DNA of 64,000 nucleotides from the NCBI GenBank assembly GCA_025667525.1, contig CM046877.1, positions 31,569,255 to 31,633,254 of the forward strand, in the 5' to 3' direction. Shown here in pieces: positions 21,335 to 32,048 of the stretch. Below the pieces are notes generated by a model. The model was not told where the DNA came from. It worked only from the letters and a program-made list of their open reading frames with translations, and searched no databases. The DNA is from Glebionis coronaria. Lineage: Eukaryota > Streptophyta > Magnoliopsida > Asterales > Asteraceae. The position numbers and the translations under genes are program-made. How positions within the stretch are numbered: the stretch's first letter is position 1; the number at the start of each line of letters is the position of its first letter.

Positions 21335-22913
21335 TTATAGATTAGCCCGTAAGTAATTACTATCAGGCAAAACAGGACCATAAACAAAGCCGCTAAAGAT
21401 TTTGTTTGTCTGCCTCCAGAAAGTGCTTTTATGAGTAAGTGTACCACGATCACCAGGGTTGTTGCTTGGCATGTACAAGGTCATATGACACCATGGACAA
21501 AGCTGCGGTCCTTCAAGATGGCTATGAATAGTTGAACTGTTGGCACAAATAGATTACAAACGAGTTAAACCATCATTATATTAGCAACAAAAATAAGAGA
21601 GAGGAGCAGTTTGCTTATCGGCATTGTGTTTGCGTGTGTCAAAACAACAATATAAGCAGTTCTAAAATGCAATCCCATACAGTTACAGTGGTTATTTAGG
21701 TCCCATTTTAAGTGTCCGCCTTTGTTTGTATAAGAAAAATAAAGACGACTTACACGAAGAAACAGCCCCGGCACCTGACGTCCTGCACAGATAGAATAAA
21801 AGACATATTACTATATAAATACACACTGGAATAGGAAATCCAAGTGGAAAATACGAAAAAGAAGCACACCATAAAGAAAGAGCCTGGATACTTGTCGAGA
21901 AGCTTGAGGTTGAGCTTTCGATTCTGCTTCCAATACAGGGGTCTTTGTAGTTTCCTCTTCCTCCTCCTCCGTAGTGGTTGTGGTTTTGGTTTTGGTTTGA
22001 GCAGATCAACATCTGCCGAATTCTGTTCAATTCAACAAATACAGTAAACAAATTTGCGGATTTATGGCTTTTTCTAACACGGCTAAGATGTGGCAAATAC
22101 ATCTTAGATAAAGCTGTAGCTTATAAACTACTCAAAAGAATCCTATGTATCTACTACAAGTGCTCACCTTGTTAGTAAGTTCAGCCGTTGTTTTTGACAG
22201 TGACAGATTCTTCAAAGAATCAGCAGCATCTATAGTTGAAACAAGTAAAGGCTTTTCAAACAAACTCGGAAACTGATAAGCGCGCACATAAAGGGACAAA
22301 AACATAAATTTAACACAAAAAGGTGTTGTTTTTCAGATGTTTTGTTTTATGGGGGTGTTTGTTTCGGCTTAGATGTGGGCTTATGAGCTTATTTGATTCC
22401 CGCTTATAAACTTACATAAACTCAAAAGTTTCAAAATAAGGCAAAAAGAAAAAAAGTACAACAAATAAGCTCATAAGCCACATATAAGCTTATACATAAG
22501 ATAAATTATCAAGAGCTCATGGTATGGTAAACTACAAGCCATGGGCATAACGCCAAACCCACGGCGCGAGACACTGCACCGTGGGTGGCATTATAGTGTC
22601 TCGAGCCGTAGGTGTCAGCCCAATATGATGGCATAACGCGAGCCCACTACACGAGGCTCGCGAGTTTATCTTTTTTTTATTATTATTCTTTTTATATAAA
22701 GTATTAGAAGTAGGGCAATATAACACTAGAATTCGGGTGTTAATAACTACGGCACTTTTATGATGTTATGATAATTCTGGTATTATGAATGAGTTTGATG
22801 ACGTGGCATGCACTTTTTTCACGATACAAGCACACGACAATTTTTTTATATAAATCACATAAAATAAAACAAATTAATTAAAAAAATAGGATACCATCTG
22901 CAGCAGGAGCCAT
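21335..22913 (-). CDS. eS27-like zinc-ribbon protein gene, five exons (copy B)
   Basis: Coding exons on the minus strand: 22895-22913, 22168-22229, 21870-22022, 21754-21782 and 21335-21536, giving 154 residues. Exon 3 is 9 bases longer than in copy A through in-frame additions in the Lys/Pro/Arg-rich insertion (one extra KP pair and one Arg). The zinc ribbon C-x2-C-x15-C-x2-C, the SFFMDV lead-in and all splice sites are unchanged. Silent differences (for example GCA/GCT and TCC/TCT in exon 2, GGT/GGC in exon 5) exceed the replacements noticed (G>A and T>N in exon 2). It converges on DEK1-B with a shorter spacer than in A. Both copies look equally intact. Confidence 0.64.
22351..22500. mobile_element. 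Foldback MITE in intron 1 of eS27-like gene B
   Basis: Same element as 7174-7330: GGGGGTGTTTG end, GGCTTATGAGCTTATTTG arm and a matching inverted arm (CAAATAAGCTCATAAGCC), here pairing even better than in A. Confidence 0.5.
22543..22665. repeat. GC-rich hairpin pair, copy B (second arm damaged)
   Basis: Counterpart of 7373-7500. The left arm ATAACGCGAGCC remains, but the right arm stops after GGCTCGCG and about 16 bases (through TTATGGGCTCACGTGT in A) are gone. Confidence 0.45.
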
Positions 22914-23095
22914 GATTAAACCTTCTTCGCAAATAATTTACAAACCCTAACAAAGACAATTTTTTTATTTTTTAACCGATACCAAAAAAGATGATCAATA
23001 AATATCAAAAATAAAACCATTGGGCCCTTTTGCTTAATGTTTTGGGCCTGCCCTAATCTTCTTCACAATCACATGTTGGGCCTATTTTGTCCATT
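22914..23095 (-). promoter_or_regulatory. Promoter of eS27-like gene B
   Basis: Telo-box CAAACCCTAA near 22945 and site II-type GGGCCC, GGGCCT and TTGGGCCTA between about 23020 and 23090, in the same order as copy A. Identity with copy A stops right after this promoter, at about 23092/7928. Confidence 0.55.
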
Positions 23096-23099
23096 ATTA

Positions 23100-23650
23100 C
23101 AAAAAGTGTATACTCTCTGTTTTCTATTTTATTTATTTAACGCGATAACTAACTAAAATTCAAATACATTAACTTCAAATACGAAACGAAATACAAATAG
23201 GACACCATACAAAACAAATACAATAAAACATTACATAACAATTCTCATCCCAAATTCCACCTGAATAACTCATCATAAACTTATCTCTTTTCGGCCCTTG
23301 TTTGTTCTTTTAACGTTTCTTTTAATGCTTCTTCATCAATAAGTGGTTGACGTTCCTATTACTCATTAAGATAAAATTCATCACCTATGTCATATTCATC
23401 AACTGATTCATCTACCATTGAAAATGAAGATATGAGAGACACGGGTTGGTTCGTATATTGTTGTGTTGGCGAACGACCCATATGGGTCTCTGAACTGTAG
23501 TTTGTCTGAACTCATTCATTCATCATTTTCACATGCAAAATTTGGTACGAGTATATACACAATTATCTTTTCTAAAATTAAAGTTGTCGAAGTAGAGTAC
23601 AGTGATTTAAACAACAGGAATAGAAAATTTATCTAGTGCATGACATATTA
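23100..23650. other. AT-rich spacer private to copy B, then DEK1-flank homology
   Basis: 23100-23550 has no counterpart in copy A and shows no gene or ordered repeat. From about 23560 the sequence (ACAATTATCTTTTCT, TTAAAGTTGTCGAAGTA, ACAACAGGAATAGAAAA) matches 5685-5750 downstream of DEK1-A. Confidence 0.4.
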
Positions 23651-24544
23651 AAATTTTCTATAAAAAACTAGCAGGGTATCCGCGCGTTGCGGCGACGGGT
23701 ACCCTGTAACATAAATTTTGACAAACAATATTGCTAATTTTATACTTTCATTACAATAGCATCTCGAAAAACGAAAATTTAAGGTTTATATAATCTATAT
23801 AAGGCTATGTTTGATATAGGGATGAGCTCGGTACCGGTCCCGTCCCGAACCCGTCCCGAATTAGTGGTACCGATTATTTCCCGAGCATAAATTTATGGTA
23901 CCGGTACCGTACCGAACGGGATTCGGGTATCGGTACCGGTACGGGAATCGGTACCGGTACCGGGAAATCGGGATTTTCCCGTTCTTTTTCGGGAATTTCC
24001 CGATTTGGTACCGGTCCCGTCCCGAATTAGTGGTCCCGAATTTTTTTTCACCTTATTTCGTAGTCCCGGTACCGTACCGAACGGGATTCGGGTATCGGGA
24101 ATCGGTACGGTTCCGGGAACGGTTCGGGTTCAATTCGGGATTCGGGTCCAAATGCTCATCCCTAGTTTGATATATGTTTTAATTGGTTGAAGCTTGTTTA
24201 CATTGTATAATATGAACATATTGTTATACTTTTGAGTAATAGAGTATTAAAAGTAATATTGTATTAATTATTTGTTTTAATTTATTGTGCGTTAAAAAGT
24301 TGTAAACTTAGCTTTTTATTTTGTATTGCTACTTATTTAATTGATATTTAATTGTGATCAAAAGTTGTATTAATTTTTCTTCATAAGTATTATTTAAATT
24401 TTGACATTAAATAAAAAAGGTAATATAATAATGTGTTAAGGGTTGTAAAATGTGCTAAAAAAGTTGTATTACTTAATTTTTTGTAATTAATGATGAAAGC
24501 GATTCTAATTTCTATTATATGTAGTATAGATTTATTGATTTTTA
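23651..24544. mobile_element. ~0.9-kb insertion with GC-rich CTAG terminus, possibly a Helitron-like end
   Basis: Interrupts sequence that is continuous in copy A at about 5790 (GCATGACATTGTAGC). Near its left end it reads A|CTAG (23668-23671) followed by a GC-rich hairpin-prone block (CCGCGCGTTGCGGCG, then GGTACCCTG). On the minus strand this is a hairpin a few bases before CTAG|T, as at Helitron 3' ends. The opposite end is not recognisable and no protein is encoded. A nested hAT MITE lies inside. Helitron identity is tentative. Confidence 0.35.
23817..24164. mobile_element. hAT-type MITE with CGGTACCGG core, perfect 8-bp target duplication
   Basis: 348 bp from TAGGGATGAGC to its exact inverse GCTCATCCCTA, flanked by the 8-bp direct repeat GTTTGATA (23809-23816 and 24165-24172). 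An 8-bp duplication with TAGGG-type inverted ends is the hallmark of the hAT superfamily. The core is almost only CGGTACCGG, CCCGTCCCGAA, TTCGGGA and similar words. No transposase is encoded. It is nested in the 23651-24544 insertion. Confidence 0.85.
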
Positions 24545-24904
24545 AATATGTCATTGTAGCTTATCGGGTCAACACGATAACCCGATAACAAATTTATTAA
24601 AACCATAATCCGACCCTATAACATTATTGGGTTTATCGGGCTAACTCAATAAACCCGGTAAGCTAAGCTGGACCTGAATCAACCCGACTTTATAAAGCCT
24701 TTTCGGGTTTGGGTCGGGTTTTAGTCGGCTGACATTGCTAGTTTGGTTAGTTTAATTTTTGACAAAAAGGTCGACCCATGAAGTGAAGCATGGCCATTAC
24801 CTTTTTAGATAGCTTCAAGTCGGAGCAGATGAACCTCCGAGAATTTGTGTGTTCCAAAGTAGAGAAAGTTTGTATATTTTGAGATGCCTTTTTTAGGTAC
24901 CTGT
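24545..24904. other. CGGGTT-type repeat and relic of DEK1 3' flank (copy B)
   Basis: 24545-24725 is a second version of the CGGGTTTATCGGG repeat of 5785-5984. 24724-24904 repeats DEK1 3'-flank words (GACATTGCTAGTTTGG, TTTTTGACAAAAAGG, GCAGATGAACCTCC, TTGAGATGCC) without any exon, matching the relic at 7936-8109. Confidence 0.55.
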
Positions 24905-25449
24905 TAGGGGTGAGCAAAAACTGAACCGCGAACCGTAAAACCACAAATAACCGCAAAAACCGAACCGTATAAACCGTACCACAACAAAAATCGACGGTTT
25001 GCTTTTAAAAAAAGGAAAAACCGTAAATGCGGCTCGGTTGCGGTTTTCGCACGCAAAACCGAACCGCACCACACAATAATTATTTTATACTGAAAAATGT
25101 CACATCGACTATTTTATGCGAGTTATAAGACTTCTAGTGCATATTATCATTGATATTCATATAAGTTATTAGTAAAGTGTTTGTTAGATTCAATTTATGC
25201 ATTATTATAACAGAAAAAAATCAACATTTTAAACAAAAAACCGCAAAAAAACAACAATTATTATATAAGCCACAAGTAATGGTTCGGTGCGGTTAAAAAC
25301 CGCAAAACCGCGAAAACCGCAAAACCGAAACCGCAAAACCGAAACCGCGGTATTTAGTTCGGTGCGGTTTCTATTTTTATAAAAACCACAAGTACGGTTG
25401 CGGTTTGATTTAATCAAAAACCACACCAAACCGAATCATGCTCACCCTA
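24905..25449. mobile_element. hAT-type MITE with AACCGCAAAACCG core, perfect 8-bp target duplication
   Basis: 545 bp from TAGGGGTGAGCA to TGCTCACCCTA, flanked by GTACCTGT (24897-24904 and 25450-25457). The uninterrupted site GGTACCTGT survives in related sequence at 5105-5113. The core consists of AACCGCAAAACCG, CGGTTTGC, CGGTGCGGTT and similar words at high density on both sides of an AT-rich centre (about 25080-25230). No coding capacity. Confidence 0.87.
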
Positions 25450-25457
25450 GTACCTGT

Positions 25458-26186
25458 ATATTCAAAATGGATCATTTGAGTTTTGACCCATTCCTATCCG
25501 AGTGCAACCTACCTATTCTCAACCATAATTCCTTTGTTCTTGTGTGAGATTCATGCTGTTTAGAGAAATGTCAACCTAGATAAATTTAAACAGGTTTAAG
25601 GGGGTGGAAATCTTGATTTTCCTGCGCGATTCATGCCATGTAGAGAATTGTCAACCTGGGTAAACTATAAACTGTTTTTCGGGTTGGCAATCTTGATTTT
25701 CGTTTGAGATTCTTGGCGACGTGCCGTGTAAAGAATTGACAATCCTACAGGTGAAACATCTACAGGTTAGTAGGAGTGTCAATCTTGATTTCTGTCGGCC
25801 TACTCGAATGGTCGGGTATTCACCTCAAACCAAACAGATCCGTTTATTAATTGTGTCAAAAAACTCGAGACTAACTTAAACCGTATAAAATGTATAATTC
25901 GTTTACGACTCATGGACAAGACTAAGCGACTTGTAGGTCGTCGATAGGTTAATACTTAACTCGATTACATCCAATATAGTGAACTAACTAAAAAAAATGT
26001 ATGATTCGGTTTACGACTCATGGACAAGACTAAGCGACTTGTACGTTGTCGATAGGTTAACACTAAACTAGATTAAATCCAATATAGTGAACTAACTTAA
26101 AATTGATAATAATATGCATAAACAAGTTTTAGTATATAGTTTTTATTTTATTTCTAAAAGCTTATATACTTAAACGGGTGGACATC
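25458..26186. repeat. Copied DEK1 flank repeats up to the Copia insertion (copy B)
   Basis: Homologous to 8345-8995: the ~80-bp degenerate units (25545-25800) and the ~106-bp direct repeat (about 25890 and 25998). Noncoding. Confidence 0.6.
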
Positions 26187-26191
26187 TTAAC

Positions 26192-26301
26192 TATTGAATT
26201 GCTAAATCTCCCTCTGTTTATTTAACATTATAGGGAATATATATACATCAATATAGTCGGTTACAAACTGGGCCATGGGCCTAATAATAATAACACTAAT
26301 A
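26192..26301 (-). repeat. Copia 3' LTR
   Basis: 110 bp, with one mismatch to the partner LTR (T versus A near 26218). Adjoined by the polypurine tract at 26302-26312 (CTCCCCCGCAG on +). Confidence 0.92.
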
Positions 26302-28446
26302 CTCCCCCGCAGTTGTAACGGGAGGCCTTCGAACGTTTAAACTGGAGCGAAATTCAAGAAATAACGCAGTCGGAAGCCCCTTGGTAAAAATATCAGCATA
26401 CTGAAAGCGAGACGGAACATGAAGGACACGAACCTGGCCGGAAGCAACATAATCACGGACAAAATGGATATCAATCTCAATATGTTTAGTACGTTGATGC
26501 TGAACAGGATTAGTGGACAAATACACTGTACTAACATTATCACAATATACCAGAGTAGCAGTAGAAAAGGGAGCATGCAACTCAAGCAACAAATTTCGAA
26601 TCCAAGCAGTCTCAGCAACAACATTGGCAACACCACGATATTCTGCCTCAGCACTGGACCGAGACAATGTGACCTGGCGCTTGGCAGACCAAGACAAAAG
26701 ATTATCACCAAGAAAGACACAATAACCTGAAGTGGATCGTCGAGTAACAGGGCAACCAGCCCAATCAGCATCCGTATAGGCAGTAAGTTGACTAAGAGAT
26801 GAAACATGTAGTTGAAGGCCATGGCCAATAGTCCCACGAACATAGCGCAATATGCGCTTCAAAGCAGTAAAATGGGGTTCACGGGGGTCATGTATGTAAA
26901 GACAGACCTGCTGCACAGCATAAGATATATCCGGACGAGTGAAAGTCAAATACTGAAGAGCACCTGTAAGACTACGATATAAAGTAGGGTCGGTGACGGG
27001 GTCACCATCAGATCCAAGCTTGGACTCAGTGTCCACAGGGGTCTTGCATGGGTTACAATGTTGCATGTGAGCTCGTTCAAGAATTTCTTCTGCAAAGTTA
27101 GACTGAGACAAGAACAAGCCAGACTTCGATCTCTGTGCATATATACCAAGGAAGTAATTGAGAGAGCCAAGGTCAGTCATAGAAAACTCACTGTGAAGTA
27201 AGGCTATAATACGCTGTAAGAGAGCCGCAGACGAACCAGTGAGTACAATGTCATCCACATATAAAAGGAGATAAGCAATATCCGAACCCTTATGATAAAC
27301 AAACAATGACGCATCAGTTTTACTTTGCTGAAAACCGACACGTGTAATAAAACTAGCAAACCTTTGAAACCATGCGCGAGGGGCCTGTTTAAGCCCATAT
27401 AAAGAACGCTGCAAATGACAAACATAATCTGGGTGAGTAGCATCAACAAACCCTAGAGGCTGATGCATGTATACAGTCTCAGATAACTCGCCATGAAGAA
27501 ATGCATTCTTTATATCAAGCTGATGAATAAGCCAATCTCGTGATATTGCAAGACTCAAGACAGTACGAATCGTGGCCGGTTTAACAACCGGGCTAAAAGT
27601 TTCATCGCAATCAATCCCTTGTTGTTGACTGCGACCATTCGCAACCAGCCTAGCTTTATACCTGCTTAAAGAACCATCTGCATGAAACTTATGCCTAAAA
27701 AGCCACATAGATCGAACAACATTAACATTAGCTGGACGAGGCACAAGAGCCCACGTTCCGTTAGAAATCAAAGCATTATATTCATCTACCATTGCTTTCT
27801 GCCAATTAGGGTCACGTTAGGCATGTAAGTGAGAGCGGGGTAGAGGTGAAGTAGTGGTGATATGGCAATTCATACGCGCAAGGGGTTTTGATATGCCAGA
27901 TTTTGCACGGGTGACCATAGGGTGGTTATTGGTAGCGGGTGTATTTGTGTGGGCTGTATTAGGGAGAGTGGAGTGGTCAATTGTGGTTGGGCTTGGCGTA
28001 GTTGGCTGGGTGGGTGAAGGCATTGGGCTAGTGTGTTGTTGGGCCAGTTGCTGGTGTGGCGATTGGGCTTGATGCAAATGGGTTGCACTTGTGGTGTGTT
28101 CATAGGTATGATGGAGTTCGGCAGGAGATTGGGGCGTGGGAAATGGATGACTCGTAAGTGGAGGCAAAGGATTTATAGTAGGAGTAGGTAGAGGTGTGTG
28201 TTGGGATGCATCTGTGGGACTAATCGTGTCGTTAAGTGGAAGCAAAAAGTCGTAGGAGGGAGGTGTGTTGGGTGTCATGGAGCCAAAAGGAAATTGGTCT
28301 TCATCAAAAATAACATGGCGGGATATGATGATTTTATTGGTGGAGAGATCAAGGCAACGGTACCCTCGATGTAAATTCGGGTAACCAAGGAAGACACAAG
28401 CAGTGGATCGAGGTTGGAGTTTATGATCAAAGAAAATGCGAGGATA
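26296..28446 (-). pseudogene. Copia reverse transcriptase and RNase H
   Basis: Same frame as the integrase part. 28446-27820 encodes the integrase tail and a Pro/Thr/His-rich linker. A TAA at 27817-27819 precedes the RT domain, which is otherwise open to 26296. RT landmarks: KARLVANG, QLDIKNAFLHGEL, SLYGLKQAPRAW and YVDDIVLTG. RNase H landmarks: YTDADWAGC, STSGYCVFLG, SRSSAEAEYR and CDN. The last residues overlap the LTR edge. Only two nonsense codons interrupt about 2,150 bases, in keeping with recent death. Confidence 0.92.
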
Positions 28447-30232
28447 TCAAAGGCATCCAAACACCCGTAAATGATCATATGTGGGTTGTTTATGATACAA
28501 CTTAGTAAATGGGATCTCATTATTGATTGCGGTTGACGGGAGGAGGTTTAAAAGGTGAGCGACCATGTTTAAGGCTTCGACCCAATATGTCGGAGGTATG
28601 TGTGCTTGAAATAGTAAGGTGCGGGTAATATTATTGAGGGTACGTAACATACGTTCTGATTTCCCATTTTGTTGAGAGGTTTTGGGACAAGAAAACCGAA
28701 ACTGGATGCCATTTTGACGAAAGAGGTTGTGGAAGCGAGTATTGTCAAACTCACCCCCATGGTCACATTGCAAAGCCTTAATATCAACATTAAATTGTTT
28801 GTTCACATACGCACGAAAAGTAACAAAGATATCAAACAAATCAGATTTATGAAACAGAGGGTACACCCAAACGTAATGAGAGAAATGATCCAAAAAAATA
28901 GCATAATATTTGATACCACTTTCACTAGAAATGGGGGATGTCCACAAATCAGAGTGAATAATATCAAACACAGATGCAACATTCGACTCGGAACTGTAAA
29001 AAGGAAGCTTAGTGTGTTTACCTAATTGACAAGCATGACACAAAGCGGACAACTTTGTTTTATTACATGAAATAAAATGAGAAGACTCTAAACGACGAAG
29101 CACATCTTCATTTGGGTGTCCAAGGCGTCTGTGCCACGTGTTGGGACTTGAAGTAAGCAAAGCAAAAGTTGAGGTAGGGCAGGGTTGTTGAGTGACAGGA
29201 TAAAGATCACCGGTGCTATCACATCGGAGAAGGAGCCGACGAGTCTGGTAATCCTTCACAGAAAAACCATAAGCATCAAAATCAACAGACACATTATTGT
29301 CACGAGTAAATTGACGAACAGAAATCAAATTTTTTATTATAGTAGGTGTGACAAGGACATGATGAAGATGAAGTGGTTTATGTGGCGTGTGCAGAAAGCT
29401 ATGGCCTGTGTGAGTCACAGGTATAGGCTGGCCATTGCCAACAAATACAGATTTATACATGCTTGGATTGCTAAAAGAAGTGAGCATACATGTGTTCTCA
29501 GCAAGATGAGACGACGCCCCGGTATCCATGTTCCAGTTTGGTTCTTGAAGAGTCATTGTTTGAAAGGCTTGAGGGAGCATAGTGGCCTGCTGAACAAACG
29601 ACGATGGCATAGAGTAGCTTGGAGCAACCTGATGATATTGTGTCATAGCATGTTGAGTACCGAAACTATGCGGGCCAACAAGACCAGTAGAAACAGTACC
29701 GAACCCGGCTGGAGGGTACTGTAATTGGTGGGACGGTGGGACAGAAACTTGGGCTTGGTGTTGCGGCATACTAGTGGTGAGATGGGCCTGTGGTGACTGG
29801 ACATAAACTTGGGCCTGGTGTTGCGGTAGATGGGCCTGAGGTAACTGGGCTGGTGGAGAGTATGGGGTATAACTTGGGCCAAAACCAGCTTGAAAATAAA
29901 CACACCCCATATTGGGTAGACCTTGTTGGGATGGGTTGATGCAAGTAAAGTGGCCCATAGGAGAAGGAGTGACATGTACGTGAGCAGGAGGACTAGGTAA
30001 TTTGGATTTGCTAAATGTATCACGTAGGCCCGTCCCTCCTATTGAAGCATTGTTACTTGTTGTTTTATTGAATCCAGTAGGGATAGTAGAACGAGCTCGA
30101 CCATCACTGGGACCGTGGACAAATTTGCAACGACTTCCATAGGTACACGAACCGCGTTGAAAATTTCTACAAACTTCCAAGCCCGAGGCACTCATAGTGT
30201 TGGCCTTATCGTTGTGGCGTAGTTGCAACAAG
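28447..30232 (-). pseudogene. Copia gag C-terminus, protease and integrase
   Basis: Begins with a CCCH zinc finger (C-x7-C-x5-C-x3-H; CRNFQRGSCTYG...) instead of the usual CCHC knuckle, then a Gln/Pro-rich linker of repeated P-QAHLPQHQAQV words. The aspartic protease motif WNMDTGASSHL follows, then the pre-integrase zinc motif (H...H...C..C around WHRRLGHPN and CHACQLGKH) and the integrase core with HSDLW, DHGGEF and QQNGKSER. An in-frame TGA at 28447-28449, right after RVFGCL where the family continues, truncates it; the frame reopens immediately behind. Confidence 0.9.
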
Positions 30233-30915
30233 AACCGTAGGAGAAGACGATGTGTTAGAAAGTGATTTACCATGTGATTGATGAGACAAGTCACTTTCTT
30301 CAAGAAGCATCATAGACCGCAACTCATCGAATGTGGGGGCTTTTTCCCGAAGACGGATAACACGAGCGGCTTCCGGATACTTGCTACGAATCCCGTTGAT
30401 AGCGTAGGTCAAAAGGCTCGAATCTTTAACCGGGGATTCAAGATTTGCAAGGCGGTCGGCTTTGGACTTTATTTGTTGAAAAAAATCGGTGATGGATGAA
30501 TTGCCAATTGTCATGTTGCGGATCTCGTTATCAAGTTGAGTGATACAAGCATCTTTATTATCATGGAAGAGATCCTTCAATCTTTTCCAAACTCCATGTG
30601 CGGTAGAATCAACATCAACAACCATCTCCACGAGCTTTGGAGATATGGTTGAGTAGATCCACATAACGACTAGCGAATCATTAGTGTCGTGTAGTGGATC
30701 AACCGTAGATGTGGAGGCAGCAGGGGGGGGGGGGCAGCAAGATGATGATGAACTTCGTAGGTTTTGCAAAACTGTTGAAATAACGAGCTCCAAGAATTGT
30801 AGTTTGATTTGTCAAGATCAAGGGGTGTGGGGATACAAGCCTTGATACTTGCAATTGAATAAGCTTTATCGATAGGTTGTTTTGGCGGATTTGGTGGTGG
30901 TGTAGCTCCAGTCAT
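30206..30915 (-). pseudogene. Copia gag (UBN2-type), frameshifted at a homopolymer
   Basis: Capsid-like protein of the Copia element. The start MTGATPPPNPP is at 30915; the N-terminal capsid motif LDKSNYNSWSSLF follows. At the 12-base G run (30723-30734, a proline run in the protein) the frame changes; the downstream frame continues with VVMWIYSTISPKLV, AHGVWKRLKDLF and IRSKYPEA down to a stop at 30206. A further frame change near 30215-30230 separates it from the pol frame. Homopolymer slippage, biological or sequencing-related, is the simplest cause of the first break. Confidence 0.85.
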
Positions 30916-31051
30916 GATGCTATGAGCTGGATTAGCAAGCGCAGGTAGGAGAAAAAAAAAACAGCAGCAGTAAACTAAAGGATACGATACAGAAGGGTGT
31001 TTTTAGGTTTAGGGTTTTATTTTGCAAAGGATCTGTGTAGGCTCGATACCA

Positions 31052-31161
31052 TATTGAATTGCTAAATCTCCCTCTGTATATTTAACATTATAGGGAATAT
31101 ATATACATCAATATAGTCGGTTACAAACTGGGCCATGGGCCTAATAATAATAACACTAATA
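31052..31161 (-). repeat. Copia 5' LTR with adjacent primer-binding site
   Basis: 110 bp; the primer-binding site lies immediately left on the + strand (GGCTCGATACCA, about 31040-31051), complementary to an initiator-Met tRNA-like 3' end with one base missing. Confidence 0.9.
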
Positions 31162-31166
31162 TTAAC

Positions 31167-32045
31167 AACAACCAAAACTCGAATAAAACCTATTTATTAA
31201 ACGAGTTAAATGGGTTGATGTATCTTCCACCAAAACCCGTCTATCTTTAACCTAAACCTATATATTTTCATGTCAATTTCGCGTTATTTCTAGGATTGTC
31301 GGCTTCGATAGCTTGTGCTTTAAATATCTCCGACATTTCTAGAACGCGTATCATTGTCCATCGAAACATCGAAACAACAATAGTCAATAACTGGTATCGA
31401 TAGCTTTTCATCAAAGACTTTCACGTATAAATTGTACTACCATAAAATCACAAATGTCACACCAATTCTAGAAAACATAATAAAATACTATTGAACATGG
31501 GTTGTAAAAGCAAGCATGTGTATGTTTAGTTAATCATAAGTAGGTGTGTAATCGAGTTAAGTCGAAGTCAGGTTTGACAAAGCTTGAATTTGACCCAAAA
31601 AATTTGATTGTAAGCTTATGTATGGTTTGATAGCTTAACGAGATTTAATCATACAGGTTTGACTTTGGCTAGAGTAAAGCTCGAATTTGACTCGAAAAGC
31701 TTGAATTTATATACACACATTACATTCGGTAATTAAACTCAAAAATAAATTCAAAAAAATTTGCAATGAACTCGAAATCAAAGTTATACAAAACATTGAG
31801 GAAAATTGGTGTTGAAATGACCCCCTTTTATAAATGTTTAGTTATTATACCAGTATATAATGTTGCTTAAATGAATATGTATAGTAAAATTATATATGTT
31901 TTTGAAAGCTCAAAAAATTCGATAAAAGTTAAAGCACTGCTCGTTATATGTTTTGAGCTTGTTTACTGAGTTCAAGCTCGAACTTGAGCTTGATAAAAGC
32001 TCGACTTGAACGAGTCAAGCTTAAGCTCGAGTTACTTAATAAAAC
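31167..32045. other. Noncoding flank in copy B between Copia and Harbinger-type MITE
   Basis: Homologous to about 8999-9750 in copy A, with an extra ~55-bp stretch near 31285-31340 (GCTTGTGCTTTAAATATC...) resembling 5625-5665. 31541-32035 is the AGCTTGACTCGA-rich element also seen at 9298-9760. No gene. Confidence 0.45.
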
Positions 32046-32048
32046 TTA

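Larger units (their letters stand above)
26192..31161 (-). mobile_element. Ty1/copia LTR retrotransposon with short TATA-ended LTRs
   Basis: 4,970 bp flanked by the 5-bp duplication TTAAC (26187-26191 and 31162-31166); copy A keeps the empty site at about 8991. LTRs of 110 bp (26192-26301 and 31052-31161) differ at one position, which indicates a recent insertion. In element sense the LTR runs TATTAGTG...TTCAATA, so the usual TG...CA ends are replaced by TA...TA. Next to the 5' LTR (minus strand) is TGGTATCGAGCC, resembling the initiator-Met tRNA primer site. A polypurine tract, GCGGGGGAG, precedes the 3' LTR. The order gag, protease, integrase, RT, RNase H defines Copia. All reading frames together are disabled. 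Confidence 0.95.

Noticed and set aside
23895..24170. Arg/Tyr-Gly-rich ORFs over the CGGTACCGG region
   Set aside because: They are translations of a low-complexity MITE core bounded by hAT ends, with no other coding sign.
29185..29724. 179-codon plus-strand ORF inside the Copia element
   Set aside because: It is the complement of the gag linker, protease and pre-integrase coding region; no recognisable motif.
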